From Agrobacterium tumefaciens (GTDB lineage Bacteria; Pseudomonadota; Alphaproteobacteria; Rhizobiales; Rhizobiaceae): a stretch of DNA of 64,000 bases. The stretch spans positions 1,364,001-1,428,000 of the forward strand of contig CP048469.1 in assembly GCA_025559845.1 (NCBI GenBank). The letters are read 5' to 3'. This document shows positions 41,505 to 50,486 of this stretch, piece after piece. The position numbers were made by a program, and so were the translations under genes. A model generated the notes under the pieces. It saw only the letters and a list, made by a program, of their open reading frames with translations. It ran no database searches and was not told where the DNA came from. How positions within the stretch are numbered: the stretch's first letter is position 1; each line of letters begins with the position of its first letter.

Positions 41505-41849
41505 TCAGATGCCTGTTTCCATGCCATGAGCGGCGCGGGCCATTATGCATTCGGGATCTCCCGGCAGGCAGGCGCGACAGACATCCGGGCGGACGTCATA
41601 GACCATGCACGCGGTGCCCTTGCCTATTTCGCCTGACAGCGCCGTACACCGTTCGCCATCGCAACGCATGCCCCGCGCGTCGTCGGAGACGAACTTTGCC
41701 GGAATCCGATCCAGCGCCTCATCGCTTTCCATGGTGAAACGCGGCCATTCCGACGAATAGGAACAGCAGGCACCGCAGGTCTGACAGTCCCAGTCGACGC
41801 TGGTTTCAAGGTCGGAAAATTCCATGGTGTAATCATAACCCTCAGGCAT
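41505..41849 (-). CDS. YkgJ-family cysteine-cluster protein
   Basis: A 114-residue protein starting MPEGYDYTMEFSDLETSVDW after AAGGAG. It has the CxxC-type cluster DWDCQTCGACCSYSSEWPRF (C-x2-C-x2-CC), then MRCDGERCTALSGEIGKGTA and VCRACLPGDPECIMARAAHG. The family (UPF0153/zinc-iron chelating) binds a metal or Fe-S centre; the function is unknown. An upstream in-frame start at 41906 would overlap non-coding DNA. Confidence 0.85.
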   Translation of the reverse strand: MPEGYDYTMEFSDLETSVDWDCQTCGACCSYSSEWPRFTMESDEALDRIPAKFVSDDARGMRCDGERCTALSGEIGKGTACMVYDVRPDVCRACLPGDPECIMARAAHGMETGI

Positions 41850-42089
41850 TTCGGCGCTCCTTGCCCAATGGCTTCCTTCTCGACAGTCATCATTGTGATC
41901 CCCCACCCAGAAATAGTCATGCTGGAAATCCGCAAGTCGGCTTCTGGAACAGTCACGCTCTGCGGCATGCCGTCGGTGGGTCAGGCTGATACGCCGTAGA
42001 ATGTCCTATAGATCACATGGACGTTGGGAGGAAGGTCTTGTGCCGAAACGTGGCAGAGGCCCGCATTTTCCACATTCCGGGTTGACCGC
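41850..42089. other. Short spacer with weak coding signal
   Basis: Left of the small membrane protein at 42090. A second small frame (41981-42121, minus, MRRELQLAIERSTRNVENAG) overlaps the membrane protein gene in another frame and lacks a ribosome site; it is not taken as a gene. No other feature seen. Confidence 0.35.
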
Positions 42090-42269
42090 TCAATCGCAAG
42101 CTGCAGCTCGCGCCGCATCATCGTGAATGTAATCAGGAGCATAATCGTCAAAGCATCTGCTGATATTTGAGTTCACTTCCCATATTGGAATGATCACGAC
42201 GTGCAGTATTCCTGCCCACACGCATCCCGTCAAAACGCACATGAAAACGATAAGAGCTCGATCCTTCAT
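42090..42269 (-). CDS. Small single-pass membrane protein, 59 aa
   Basis: Starts MKDRALIVFMCVLTGCVWAG, with a single membrane helix continuing through ILHVVIIPIWEV, then a short acidic tail (SRCFDDYAPDYIHDDAARAA). A type I/II small inner-membrane protein of unknown function; a lipoprotein-like LTGC at residue 13-16 could be a lipobox (LTGC) but lies within the hydrophobic stretch, so this is open. The ribosome site is weak. Confidence 0.45.
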   Translation of the reverse strand: MKDRALIVFMCVLTGCVWAGILHVVIIPIWEVNSNISRCFDDYAPDYIHDDAARAAACD

Positions 42270-42363
42270 TGATTGCCCGTAATGCAGGAGTTTTCGTAGT
42301 GTCTTCAGACATAAGGATTGCGAAAAGTGTTGGATATGAGGCTTGCGACAATCCTCTCTACGG

Positions 42364-43362
42364 TCAATCGCGCCGTTTTTCAGTTCCCGTCCTGTCCGCC
42401 GTCTCCCGCATGAAGCGGGTTCGATATTCCACCGGGCTGATGCCGACTTTTTTTCGGAAGTGGTGGCGCAGGGTGTGGGAGCTTCCGAAGCCTGCGGTCA
42501 TGGCCACCGTTTCCATTCTGGCATTGCCCTGACAGAGCAGCCGTTTGGCTTCGTTGATGCGCTCGTCCGCCAGCCAGTCTCCCGGCGTCTGGCCGGTGGC
42601 TTCTGAAAAGCGGCGCAGAAAGGTGCGGGTGCTCATGTGCGTTGCCTCGGCCATCTGCCTGACGCTCCATTCCCGTGCCAGATCGGCACGGATGCGGTCG
42701 AGCAGCGGGGCAATTTCGAGGCCTTCGCGGGCCGAGACCGGCCGTTCGAGAAACTGCGCCTGTCCGCCCGTGCGGTGCGCGGGCATGACAAGGCGTCGCG
42801 CCACGGAGTTGGCGGCCCCTGCCCCGAAATCCTGCCTGACGATCTCGATCAGAAGATCGATGCCCGCCGCACTGCCGGCGGAGGTGTAGATGCGATCATG
42901 GGCACGGTAGAGCGAGGCATCGTCGACCTCGATATCGGGATAAAGCTGGCGCAGCTTGTCGGCGTAACGCCAGTGCGTTGTCGCCGTGCCGCCGGAGAGA
43001 AGGCCGGTTGCGGCCAGAACGAAGGCGCCGGAGCAGATCGAGGCGATCCGTGCGCCACGGCTGTGTGCGGCCCGAAGCTGACGGCACAGTGTTTCCGGAA
43101 CGGCAATGTCGCTGCCCTTCCAGCCGGGAACGACGATGATATCGGCCTCTTCGAGAATTTCAGGCCCGTGATCGGCAACAATCGAAAAACCGCCATGAGC
43201 ACGCATCGGCCCCTCATCCACCGCGCAACTGGCAAAGCGATACCAGGTCTCGCCCATTTCGGGCCGTGAGAGGCCGAAGATTTCGGCAACGATGCCGAAT
43301 TCGAAGGTGCAGAGACCATCGTAAAGAAGGCCGACAACGAGGGGTCCGGTGAGGTTTGGCAT
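42364..43362 (-). CDS. GlxA/FtrA-type AraC regulator with DJ-1/PfpI-like domain
   Basis: About 332 residues from ATG 43362 (MPNLTGPLVVGLLYDGLCTF); an ATG at 43383 could add seven. The N-terminal class I glutamine-amidotransferase-like domain has RIASICSGAFVLAATGLLSG, with the nucleophile-elbow-type Cys (SICSGAF), and later ATTHWRYADKL. The C-terminal AraC HTH pair is WSVRQMAEATHMSTRTFLRR and METVAMTAGFGSSHTLRHHF. Such regulators often control transport or detoxification genes next to them; the divergent rhodanese gene at 43442 is the natural target. Confidence 0.9.
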   Translation of the reverse strand: MPNLTGPLVVGLLYDGLCTFEFGIVAEIFGLSRPEMGETWYRFASCAVDEGPMRAHGGFSIVADHGPEILEEADIIVVPGWKGSDIAVPETLCRQLRAAHSRGARIASICSGAFVLAATGLLSGGTATTHWRYADKLRQLYPDIEVDDASLYRAHDRIYTSAGSAAGIDLLIEIVRQDFGAGAANSVARRLVMPAHRTGGQAQFLERPVSAREGLEIAPLLDRIRADLAREWSVRQMAEATHMSTRTFLRRFSEATGQTPGDWLADERINEAKRLLCQGNARMETVAMTAGFGSSHTLRHHFRKKVGISPVEYRTRFMRETADRTGTEKRRD

Positions 43363-43441
43363 GATCTTTACGTATATTGTCATTTGCGCCAATTGCAAGC
43401 ACGGCTCCAAGGGATAGACCGGAAGGGCAAAGGAGATCGAC

Positions 43442-43858
43442 ATGACCACAGCCGTAACCGCCGTTCCGCCTGCCCCAAGCGCACTGGCCCGCGAGCATTT
43501 TGCCGCCGAATTCACCTTCGAAACCGATTGCTGGGATGTGCACGACGCGCTCGAAAAGGGTGCGGATTTCGTGCTCATCGATGTGCGCAGCCCCGCCCTG
43601 TTCGCCAGAGGCCATGTGCCGGGCGCCATCAACCTGCCGCACGGCAAGATCGTCCGCTCGAAGATGAGCGAATGGCCGGAAGAAACTATCTTCGTCACCT
43701 ATTGCGCCGGCCCGCATTGCAACGGCGCGGCCCGCGGCGCGCTGCGCCTTGCCGGGCTGGACCGCCCGGTCAAGATCATGGCTGGCGGCATCACCGGCTG
43801 GATCGATGAAGGGTTCAGGCTGGAAACGGTCGAAACTGCCGCCGCAACCGGCACCTGA
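43442..43858 (+). CDS. Rhodanese-like sulfurtransferase domain protein
   Basis: A 138-residue single-domain rhodanese. After a 25-residue leader, the CH2A/B-type motifs are FVLIDVRSPALFARGHVPGA and INLPHGKIVR. The active-site loop is IFVTYCAGPHCNGAARGALR, with the likely catalytic Cys in YCAGPHCNGA. It transfers sulfur or acts as a redox/thiol sensor. It is divergent from the GlxA-type regulator, which probably controls it. The chromosomal location beside the arsenic operon may be chance. Confidence 0.87.
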   Translation: MTTAVTAVPPAPSALAREHFAAEFTFETDCWDVHDALEKGADFVLIDVRSPALFARGHVPGAINLPHGKIVRSKMSEWPEETIFVTYCAGPHCNGAARGALRLAGLDRPVKIMAGGITGWIDEGFRLETVETAAATGT

Positions 43859-43898
43859 TCCCTTAATCCCTTACGGCCCAAGGCCATGATGCGGCCGG

Positions 43899-44609
43899 TC
43901 AGATCGATGTCAGCGACACCCGCTTTTCCAGTTCGGCCGACTCTTCCTTTCGCTCGCTGTAACGATCGGTGAGGTAGGCCGACGCATCGCGCGTCAGAAT
44001 GGTGAACTTGACCAGCTCCTCGCAGACATCGACGACGCGGTCGTAATAGGAAGATGGCTTCATCCGGCCATCCGCATCGAATTCCTGATACGCCCGGGCG
44101 ACCGACGACTGATTGGGGATGGTGATCATCCGCATCCAGCGGCCGAGGATACGCATCTGGTTGACCGCGTTGAACGACTGGCTGCCGCCGGAAACCTCCA
44201 TCACCGCAAGGGTCTTGCCCTGCGTCGGGCGTACGGAGCCAACGGAAAGCGGTATCCAGTCGATCTGCGACTTCATGATCCCCGTCATTGCTCCATGGCG
44301 CTCCGGGCTGATCCAGACCTGCCCCTCCGACCATTGCGAGAGTTCACGCAGCTCCTGCACCTTGGGGTGACTTGCGGGTTCTTCATCCGGAAGCGGCAAT
44401 CCCTTCGGGTCGAACACCCTGATGTCGCACCCCATTTTCTCCAGCAGGCGTTTCACTTCAAAGGCAAGCAGGCGGCTGTAGGACACCTCACGCAGCGATC
44501 CGTAAAGGATCAGGATGCGTGGCTTGTGGCGCGAGAATGCCGGGCGCAGGGCATCGTGATCGATGGCGTGAAGATGTTCGCTCGCAAGCGCCGGAAGATG
44601 ATCAGACAA
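43899..44609 (-). CDS. arsH: ArsH: NADPH-dependent FMN reductase / organoarsenical oxidase
   Basis: About 236 residues. Flavodoxin-like ArsH motifs: [20 protein letters not shown] (FMN phosphate site), the [20 protein letters not shown] loop, [20 protein letters not shown], and [20 protein letters not shown]. ArsH oxidises trivalent methylarsenicals and phenylarsenicals using NADPH and FMN. The start is set at TTG 44609 with AAGGA seven bases before; it overlaps the arsC stop by eight bases. An ATG at 44645 adds 12 residues but lies directly on an AAGGAGG site. Last gene of the arsenic operon. Confidence 0.9.
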   Translation of the reverse strand: MSDHLPALASEHLHAIDHDALRPAFSRHKPRILILYGSLREVSYSRLLAFEVKRLLEKMGCDIRVFDPKGLPLPDEEPASHPKVQELRELSQWSEGQVWISPERHGAMTGIMKSQIDWIPLSVGSVRPTQGKTLAVMEVSGGSQSFNAVNQMRILGRWMRMITIPNQSSVARAYQEFDADGRMKPSSYYDRVVDVCEELVKFTILTRDASAYLTDRYSERKEESAELEKRVSLTSI

Positions 44610-45027
44610 GGCGCTTTCCTTCGTCGTTGAGAAGCTGTTCGCCATCCTCCTTGGTAAACGGCCCCTTGAAAGCATCGGCAGGAAGAATATCGAGAACGAC
44701 TTCGGACGGACGGGATAAACGTGTGCCCATCGGGGTCATGACAAACGGACGATTGATCAGGATCGGCGTTTCCAGCATCGCATCCAGCAACTGCGCGTCG
44801 CTCAGTTCCGGATTGTCCAGGCCGAGTTCCGCATAGGGTGTGCCCTTTTCGCGCATCGCCTGCCGTACCGTGAGGCCGGCACTGGCAATCATCCGCACAA
44901 GCTGCTCGCGGCTCGGTGGGTTCTTCAGATATTCGATCACCGTCGGTTCGATGCCGGCGTGACGGATAAGTTCGAGCGTATTGCGCGACGTGCCGCAGGC
45001 CGGGCTATGATAGATCGTGACGTCCAC
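44602..45027 (-). CDS. arsC: Arsenate reductase, glutaredoxin-coupled (E. coli ArsC type)
   Basis: A 141-residue enzyme that reduces arsenate to arsenite with glutathione and glutaredoxin. Catalytic Cys is in [15 protein letters not shown] (residue about 11), with the arsenate-binding Arg residues in [10 protein letters not shown] and TRLSRP. The middle [20 protein letters not shown] matches the ArsC family. It is the fourth gene of the operon, two bases after the acr3 stop, and overlaps arsH. The operon thus carries two arsenate reductases of unrelated folds. Confidence 0.92.
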   Translation of the reverse strand: MDVTIYHSPACGTSRNTLELIRHAGIEPTVIEYLKNPPSREQLVRMIASAGLTVRQAMREKGTPYAELGLDNPELSDAQLLDAMLETPILINRPFVMTPMGTRLSRPSEVVLDILPADAFKGPFTKEDGEQLLNDEGKRLV

Positions 45028-45029
45028 GT

Positions 45030-46097
45030 TCAGGTCCTTTCAGTGACGATGGTTCGGGAAACGGCGGGGGAAGCCTCGTACCAGTCCTTCGAGCGGTTCA
45101 CGATCCATACGACCGAGAGCATGACCGGAACCTCGATCAGCACGCCGACAACCGTTGCCAGCGCCGCGCCCGACTGAAACCCGAACAGACTGATGGCGGC
45201 GGCGACCGCCAGTTCGAAGAAGTTGCTGGCGCCGATCAATGCCGAAGGTCCGGCGATGCAATGGCGTTCCCCCGTCATCCGGTTCAGGAGATAGGCAAGA
45301 CCGGAGTTGAGATAGACCTGGATGAGGATCGGAACCGCGAGCAAAGCGATTATGCCCGGCTGCGCGATGATCTCTTCACCCTGGAATGCAAAGAGCAGCA
45401 CCAGCGTCGCGAGCAATGCCACAAGAGACATCGGCTGAAGTCTCGAAAGCAGGCTGTCGAGCGCACCGGTCGTTCCATCCGCCGTCAGGTGGCGGCGCAC
45501 GACCTGCGCAATGATGACGGGCACGACGATGTAAAGCGCAACCGAAAGCGAAAGTGTCGCCCACGGCACGGTGATCGCCGAAAGACCAAGCAGAAGCCCG
45601 ACGATCGGCGCGAAGGCAACGACCATGATCGCGTCGTTCAACGCGACCTGCGAAAGCGTGAACAGAGGTTCGCCCCGTGTCAGATTGCTCCAGACGAAAA
45701 CCATGGCGGTGCACGGCGCTGCCGCGAGAATGATCAGCCCTGCAATGTAGGAGTCTATCTGTTCGGCAGGCAGATAGGGACGGAACAGCCAGCCGATGAA
45801 AAGCCAGCCGAGCAGCGCCATCGAAAACGGCTTCACGGCCCAGTTGATAAACAGGGTCACGCCAATTCCGCGCCAGTACGACCCTACCTGCGTCAACGAC
45901 CGGAAATCGATCTTGAGCAGCATCGGGATAATCATCAGCCAGATCAGAATGGCGACAGGGATGTTGACGCTGGCAATCTCTGCCGCTGCGATGACGTGGA
46001 AGAAGCCCGGCATGATATGACCGAGTGCAACGCCGACGGCGATACAGAGGAAGACCCAGACGGTCAGGTAGCGTTCGAACGCGGACATATCACGCAT
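45030..46097 (-). CDS. acr3: Arsenite efflux transporter Acr3
   Basis: A 355-residue, ten-helix Acr3 permease that exports arsenite. Key sites: APCTAMVFVWSNLTRGEPLF with the essential Cys in helix 4 and PSALIGASNFFELAVAAAIS with the conserved Glu in helix 9. N-terminal FERYLTVWVFLCIAVGVALG and IPMLLKIDF are typical. The ATG at 46097 overlaps the LMWP arsC stop by eight bases; a start at 46088 is possible. It expels the arsenite formed by both reductases. Confidence 0.93.
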   Translation of the reverse strand: MRDMSAFERYLTVWVFLCIAVGVALGHIMPGFFHVIAAAEIASVNIPVAILIWLMIIPMLLKIDFRSLTQVGSYWRGIGVTLFINWAVKPFSMALLGWLFIGWLFRPYLPAEQIDSYIAGLIILAAAPCTAMVFVWSNLTRGEPLFTLSQVALNDAIMVVAFAPIVGLLLGLSAITVPWATLSLSVALYIVVPVIIAQVVRRHLTADGTTGALDSLLSRLQPMSLVALLATLVLLFAFQGEEIIAQPGIIALLAVPILIQVYLNSGLAYLLNRMTGERHCIAGPSALIGASNFFELAVAAAISLFGFQSGAALATVVGVLIEVPVMLSVVWIVNRSKDWYEASPAVSRTIVTERT

Positions 46098-46617
46098 CCC
46101 CGGTGGATTTGACGGAAGCACCGTCAAGCGAACCGATCTGGCGAACATGCTGTTCAAGCGCCATGCGATCGATGGAGGCGATGGGCAGATTTATAAAGGC
46201 AGTAATGCGGTTTTTGAGGAAGCGGGCCGCCTGTGCAAAAGCGCGCTGGATCTCGACCTCGGAACCTTCCACCGCCGCCGGATCTTCGATACCCCAATGT
46301 GCCGTCATCGGATGACCGATCCAAACCGGACAGGCCTCACCTGCGGCGCTGTCGCAGACCGTGAAAATGAAATCCATCTCCGGGGCATCCGGCCCCGAGA
46401 AAACGTCCCAGCTTTTCGATGAGAAACCGGTTGCGTCGTAACCAAGCACGTTCAGCTCCTGAAGCGCGTGCGGGTTCACGCCGCCTTTGGGCTGGCCGCC
46501 GGCCGAATAGGCCCTGAAGCGTCCCGCCCCTTCCTTGTTGAGAATGGCTTCGGCGAGAATGGAGCGTGCGGAATTGCCCGTGCACAGGAAGAGCACGTTG
46601 TAGATCCTGTCTGTCAT
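46090..46617 (-). CDS. arsC: Arsenate reductase, low-molecular-weight phosphatase type
   Basis: A 175-residue LMW-PTP-fold reductase. The P-loop is YNVLFLCTGNSARSILAEAI (C-x5-R-S). A second redox region FIFTVCDSAAGEACPVWIGH carries two Cys eight apart, the pattern of thioredoxin-coupled ArsC, in which three cysteines act in relay. Later AFAQAARFLKNRITAFINLP is usual. It follows arsR by 39 bases as the second gene of the operon. Confidence 0.9.
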   Translation of the reverse strand: MTDRIYNVLFLCTGNSARSILAEAILNKEGAGRFRAYSAGGQPKGGVNPHALQELNVLGYDATGFSSKSWDVFSGPDAPEMDFIFTVCDSAAGEACPVWIGHPMTAHWGIEDPAAVEGSEVEIQRAFAQAARFLKNRITAFINLPIASIDRMALEQHVRQIGSLDGASVKSTGDA

Positions 46618-46656
46618 GGTCGTGTGTCCGTGGTTACGCCGGAGCGTGATGGAGCG

Positions 46657-47022
46657 TCATGAGGGTTGTTGACGGTTGGCAGCACCCGGCGCGCAGCAGG
46701 GCGTCAGCTCCGCGATCAGCGGCGCGCAGAGTTCGGTCGAACCGCCGCAGCAGTCCTTCAGCAGAAACAAAGTCAGATCACGCAAGCCATCGAGATCGGC
46801 CCGATAGATGATCGATCGGCTCTGGCGTTCGCTTTTCACCAGACCGGCACGCGACAAGGTGGCAAGATGCGCCGACATCGTGTTCTGCGGCACATCGAGA
46901 AGCCGGGCAAGTTCACCTGCCGGAACGCCCTCCGGCTCGTGCCGCACGAGCAGCCGGAACGTATCGAGCCTGGTGGTTTGGGCGAGCGCGGCAAGCGCCG
47001 CTATTGCTGTTGAGTTTTCCAT
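46657..47022 (-). CDS. arsR: ArsR-family arsenic-responsive repressor
   Basis: A 121-residue winged-helix repressor, first gene of the operon. HTH: PAGELARLLDVPQNTMSAHL and ATLSRAGLVKSERQSRSIIY. As(III)-binding cysteines lie C-terminal in LKDCCGGSTELCAPLIAEL (C-C-x6-C), as in A. ferrooxidans-type ArsR, plus a further CC (LTPCCAP). Arsenite binding releases it from DNA. A 20-base palindrome directly before the start codon is the likely operator, so control is autoregulatory. Confidence 0.92.
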   Translation of the reverse strand: MENSTAIAALAALAQTTRLDTFRLLVRHEPEGVPAGELARLLDVPQNTMSAHLATLSRAGLVKSERQSRSIIYRADLDGLRDLTLFLLKDCCGGSTELCAPLIAELTPCCAPGAANRQQPS

Positions 47023-47042
47023 ATATCCAGATTTATGGATAT
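47023..47042. promoter_or_regulatory. ArsR operator palindrome ATATCCA-N6-TGGATAT
   Basis: Sequence ATATCCAGATTTATGGATAT has 7-base arms and a 6-base centre, and ends at the base before the arsR ATG (minus strand). Binding here would cover promoter or leader and the ribosome site. Confidence 0.75.
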
Positions 47043-47171
47043 AATGTGCGTTGTCAATGGAAAATCTTTATGAGCGTGGTTGGCGCAGTGGAAAGCGCAG
47101 GACTTTTTCGCGCGGCAAGCCTCCCTCCGGCCCGAATAACCAGCCAGTTCGGGCTCCGCACACCCCGGAAA

Positions 47172-47735
47172 TCAGCGCGTCAGCGTCTCCACGATCCGGG
47201 CGATATCGGCGCGGTCGAGCAGTTTGGGGTTGGTGGCGTTGTGGATGGTGATGCCTTCGATCATGGCGTCGAGCGCCCTCGCCTCTTCCGGCGTGAAATG
47301 CTGCTCCAGTGCACGACGGCTGGCGGCCATCCAGTTCAGCATGATGGTTTTCAGAAGCGTCCGGCGTGAGGCATAGGCGTAGAGTTCGTAGATGACGATC
47401 ATGTCGTCGGATTTGTCCGGCGCATCGTCGCAGAGATAGGAAACCAGCGCCTCGCGCGCCGCCTCGCGGTTTTCCGCAGCCGCCATGACGGCAAGGAAAC
47501 GGCCGGAGACCTCCTCTGCCAACTGCTCGAAGGCGGCGGCGATGATCTCGTCGAGACCTGAAAAATAATAGGTCAGTGAACCGAGCGGCAGACCGGCGGT
47601 TTCCGCAATGCGCCGATGCGTGGTGTCGGCAACGCCAAGCCGCGCAATGGTTTGGCGGGCTGCGGCGATGATTTTATCACGCCTTTCCGGGTCGTTGGCG
47701 GCCCGGCGGCTTCTGGGCGGGGAAATTTTGGTCAT
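47172..47735 (-). CDS. TetR-family transcriptional regulator
   Basis: A 187-residue TetR protein: RDKIIAAARQTIARLGVADT, then THRRIAETAGLPLGSLTYYF and SGLDEIIAAAFEQLAEEVSG for the HTH and next helix. The C-terminal domain includes KTIMLNWMAASRRALEQHFT. It is divergent from an MFS gene at 47816 with a perfect dyad between them, so it is probably a repressor of that exporter. The ligand is unknown. Confidence 0.88.
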   Translation of the reverse strand: MTKISPPRSRRAANDPERRDKIIAAARQTIARLGVADTTHRRIAETAGLPLGSLTYYFSGLDEIIAAAFEQLAEEVSGRFLAVMAAAENREAAREALVSYLCDDAPDKSDDMIVIYELYAYASRRTLLKTIMLNWMAASRRALEQHFTPEEARALDAMIEGITIHNATNPKLLDRADIARIVETLTR

Positions 47736-47765
47736 GATCGTCGCTTTTCAGGTAGATTGACGTTG

Positions 47766-47779
47766 TGTACTATCGTACA
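47766..47779. promoter_or_regulatory. Candidate TetR operator TGTAC-TATC-GTACA
   Basis: A dyad with 5-base arms in the 80-base spacer between the divergent TetR and MFS genes, 37 bases before the MFS ATG. It lies where the MFS promoter should be. Confidence 0.55.
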
Positions 47780-47815
47780 TATATCAACAATTCCTTTCCC
47801 AGACCAAGAGATACC

Positions 47816-49018
47816 ATGCCCTCGCTCCAGCAACGACGCCTCGCTCTCTTCGCGTTCTTTTTCCTTCCCGGCATTGCCATGGCCTCCTGGGTCACCCGCA
47901 CCCCCGCCATTCGCGATCGTATCGATGCCTCGATTGCCGAGATGGGGCTCGTCCTTCTCGGTCTCTCGGTCGGCTCCATGACCGGCATCCTGTTTTCCGG
48001 TTTCGCCGTCGGCAGGTTCGGCACCAAAACGGTGATCCACGCCGGAACATGGGCAGTGGCAACGGGTGTGGCGCTGATGGCAACCGGCACGCTGACCGGA
48101 CAGGCCGCCATTGTGGCACTGGGGCTTGGATCGTTCGGCCTCGGCATGGGGTTTGCGGAAATTGCCGTCAACATCGATGGCGCCATGGTCGAACGCGCCT
48201 CGGGAAAGCCGTTGATGCATGCGCTGCACGGCTGTTTCAGCTTCGGCACGGTGCTGGGGGCGCTGGCCGGTTTCGCCGCCAATGCGCTGGCCGTGCCGGT
48301 CGAGGCGCATCTGGCTGCCGTGGTCGTTCTCATCGCACCATCGACGCTCTATTTCATCCGTCATATCCCCGAGGGAACAGCGCGCAACGATGCAGCGCAG
48401 ACCAGCGAGGTGAGAGGCGACAGCGAAGATGCCCCGTGGCGCGACCCGCGCCTGCTTGCCATTGCCCTGATCGTTCTTGCCACGGCGCTGGCCGAAGGTG
48501 CAGCCAATGACTGGCTGCCGATCCTGATGGTCGACGAGCATGATTTTTCCAAAACCACGGGTTCGCTGATCTTCCTGGTGTTTGCCACAGCCATGACCAT
48601 CGGGCGCTTCTCCGGCGGGTATTTTCTGGAGCGTTTCGGCCGGTCCGCCGTCATTCGCACCAGCGCGATCTTCGGTGCGCTCGGGCTTGCCGGGGTGATC
48701 TTCTCGCATCACCCGGTTCTGGCCGGCGCATCCGTGCTGTTGTGGGGGCTTGGCGCCTCGCTCGGCTTTCCGGTTGCCATTTCGGCTGCCGGTGACTCCG
48801 GCGTTAACTCCGCAGAGCGGGTCAAGATCGTGACGATCGGCGGATATGTCGCCTTCCTCGTCGGGCCGCCGCTGCTCGGACTGATCGGCGAACATTATGG
48901 CCTGCGCAACGCCATGCTGGTGGTGCTGACGCTGCTGTTCTGCGCCATTGCCGCCGCCCCCGCCGTGCGGCCAAGGGTTGCAGCAAACGCCGAGGAAACA
49001 TCGAGAACGCCAGCCTGA
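47816..49018 (+). CDS. MFS transporter (YbjJ/fucose-permease-like)
   Basis: A 400-residue, 12-helix MFS protein: RRLALFAFFFLPGIAMASWV, then RTPAIRDRIDASIAEMGLVL (YbjJ-like), SGFAVGRFGTKTVIHAGTWA (motif A variant) and IDGAMVERASGKPLMHALHG with CFSFGTVLGALAG. This pattern fits the YbjJ branch of MFS related to sugar/drug permeases. The start ATG 47816 follows a putative operator. Regulated by the divergent TetR; substrate unknown. Confidence 0.84.
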   Translation: MPSLQQRRLALFAFFFLPGIAMASWVTRTPAIRDRIDASIAEMGLVLLGLSVGSMTGILFSGFAVGRFGTKTVIHAGTWAVATGVALMATGTLTGQAAIVALGLGSFGLGMGFAEIAVNIDGAMVERASGKPLMHALHGCFSFGTVLGALAGFAANALAVPVEAHLAAVVVLIAPSTLYFIRHIPEGTARNDAAQTSEVRGDSEDAPWRDPRLLAIALIVLATALAEGAANDWLPILMVDEHDFSKTTGSLIFLVFATAMTIGRFSGGYFLERFGRSAVIRTSAIFGALGLAGVIFSHHPVLAGASVLLWGLGASLGFPVAISAAGDSGVNSAERVKIVTIGGYVAFLVGPPLLGLIGEHYGLRNAMLVVLTLLFCAIAAAPAVRPRVAANAEETSRTPA

Positions 49019-49101
49019 TCGGCGTAACCTGACCATCCTGCTGGCCCCTCCCACAATCCCACAGCCTCACGGGCCTGCCACAGACATCGAAAGGATACCC
49101 C

Positions 49102-49689
49102 ATGAACGAAATGGAAAAGGCGGCCGCCGGCCTGCTCTACGATGCGAACTACGATCCCGAGCTGAAGCGTCAACGCGATGCCGCCAAGGAGGCGCTGTTT
49201 GCCTTCAACACCACGCCGCCCAGCCAGAGCGAAAAGCGCCGCGAGATCATCCGTTCCCTGTTCGGCAAGACCGGCAAGGAGTTTCTGATCGAGGCGCCGT
49301 TCAACTGCGATTACGGCTTCAACATCGAAATCGGCGAGAACTTCTACGCCAACGTCAATCTGGTCATTCTCGATGGCGCCAGAGTAAAGATCGGCAGCAA
49401 TGTCTTCATCGCACCGAATGTGCACATCTGCTGCGCCGGGCATCCGCTGGACATAGAACGCCGCAACAAGGGGCTGGAATATGCCTTCCCGGTGACGATT
49501 GAAGACGACGTCTGGATTGGCGCCGGCGCGCAGATCCTTCCCGGCGTCACGGTCGGCCGTGGCAGCGTCGTGGCTGCCGGCGCCATCGTCATCCGCGATG
49601 TGCCGCCCATGTCACTGGTCGGTGGAAACCCCGCCCGCGTGATCCGTCAGATCACTGACGCCGATATCGCCAAGTACCGCGAGGCGTAA
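49102..49689 (+). CDS. maa: Sugar O-acetyltransferase (maltose/galactoside acetyltransferase type)
   Basis: A 195-residue left-handed beta-helix enzyme. N-terminal Mac domain: MEKAAAGLLYDANYDPELKR and AKEALFAFNT. The hexapeptide repeats include FNCDYGFNIEIGENFYANVN, VKIGSNVFIAPNVHICCAGH with the catalytic His-type HPLD, then VWIGAGAQILPGVTVGRGSV and PPMSLVGGNPARVIRQI. It acetylates sugars with acetyl-CoA. The symbol is used by family, the sugar is not proven. A terminator hairpin follows. Confidence 0.88.
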   Translation: MNEMEKAAAGLLYDANYDPELKRQRDAAKEALFAFNTTPPSQSEKRREIIRSLFGKTGKEFLIEAPFNCDYGFNIEIGENFYANVNLVILDGARVKIGSNVFIAPNVHICCAGHPLDIERRNKGLEYAFPVTIEDDVWIGAGAQILPGVTVGRGSVVAAGAIVIRDVPPMSLVGGNPARVIRQITDADIAKYREA

Positions 49690-49709
49690 TCGCCGCATAT
49701 CTCTCGCCT

Positions 49710-49735
49710 GGGCCTCAACGATCCGGCTGAGGCCC
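49710..49735. terminator. Terminator hairpin
   Basis: Perfect repeat GGGCCTCA-N10-TGAGGCCC followed by TTT, between the acetyltransferase gene (+) and a convergent minus-strand gene. Confidence 0.7.
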
Positions 49736-49750
49736 TTTCACCCATCGCCG

Positions 49751-50239
49751 TCACGCCGCAAACGGCAGCAAGGGATAACGGGCATTGCGTTTTTCAGATG
49801 CGTTGAGCGGCGCATGGCGCAGCACCTCGGCATAATGCTGTTCCATGAAGGCGCCCAGCTCCGGCGAAATGCGGTGCATGGTGGCGATGGCGGGGGCCAT
49901 CCAGTTCCAGCGCGAATAGCCGTCATCCTTCAGGCCGTAATCCAGCGGAGGGGCGTTTTCGGGCGCACGTCTGTCCTTCAGTTCAGAGGCGCAGGCATGG
50001 CCGAACGCCATGCCGGATAAAAACCAGCGTGCCGCATCCGGTAGTGAAAGACCTGACATCCGCTGCGTCTCCTGCCCGCGTTCGGTAATGACGATCTCGT
50101 AGAGGCCACGACGGATTTCGACATGCGGCGATCCATCGTCCTGACGTGCAGTCCTGACCCGGACCGCCGCGCCAAGACCGGTCTTTTCCCAGGCGGTGTC
50201 GATGGTCGATTGCAACGTGTCGATCAGCCCGTCATCCAT
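49751..50239 (-). CDS. Hypothetical protein, 162 aa
   Basis: Starts MDDGLIDTLQSTIDTAWEKT after GGAGG. It contains HVEIRRGLYEIVITERGQET, ARWFLSGMAFGHACASELKD and YGLKDDGYSRWNWMAPAIAT. The last motif and the alternating strand/helix layout resemble some polymorphic-toxin immunity proteins of the Imm61 to Imm63 group, but I cannot confirm it and no toxin gene lies beside it. The upstream frame to 50269 is not needed. Confidence 0.6.
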   Translation of the reverse strand: MDDGLIDTLQSTIDTAWEKTGLGAAVRVRTARQDDGSPHVEIRRGLYEIVITERGQETQRMSGLSLPDAARWFLSGMAFGHACASELKDRRAPENAPPLDYGLKDDGYSRWNWMAPAIATMHRISPELGAFMEQHYAEVLRHAPLNASEKRNARYPLLPFAA

Positions 50240-50486
50240 CCGCCGCCTCCATTTTCCCAAAAGCCTCATATTGCCGCTACCGCCTTTCGCCTTCTACCCA
50301 GCATTGCACCTGTTGTATCGAGCCGTTATAGCTTGGGGAATTGCCGGTTCCCGCTTCCCCCATAGAAAACGGGTAGTTCATGCGACGACGCCTTGCAGCC
50401 TTTTTATCACCTGTCTTCACCGCTGCCGCCCGGCTGAATGCTGTCGATCAGCATCGTCGTTACAAGGCAATAGCAGGGGCGAACTG

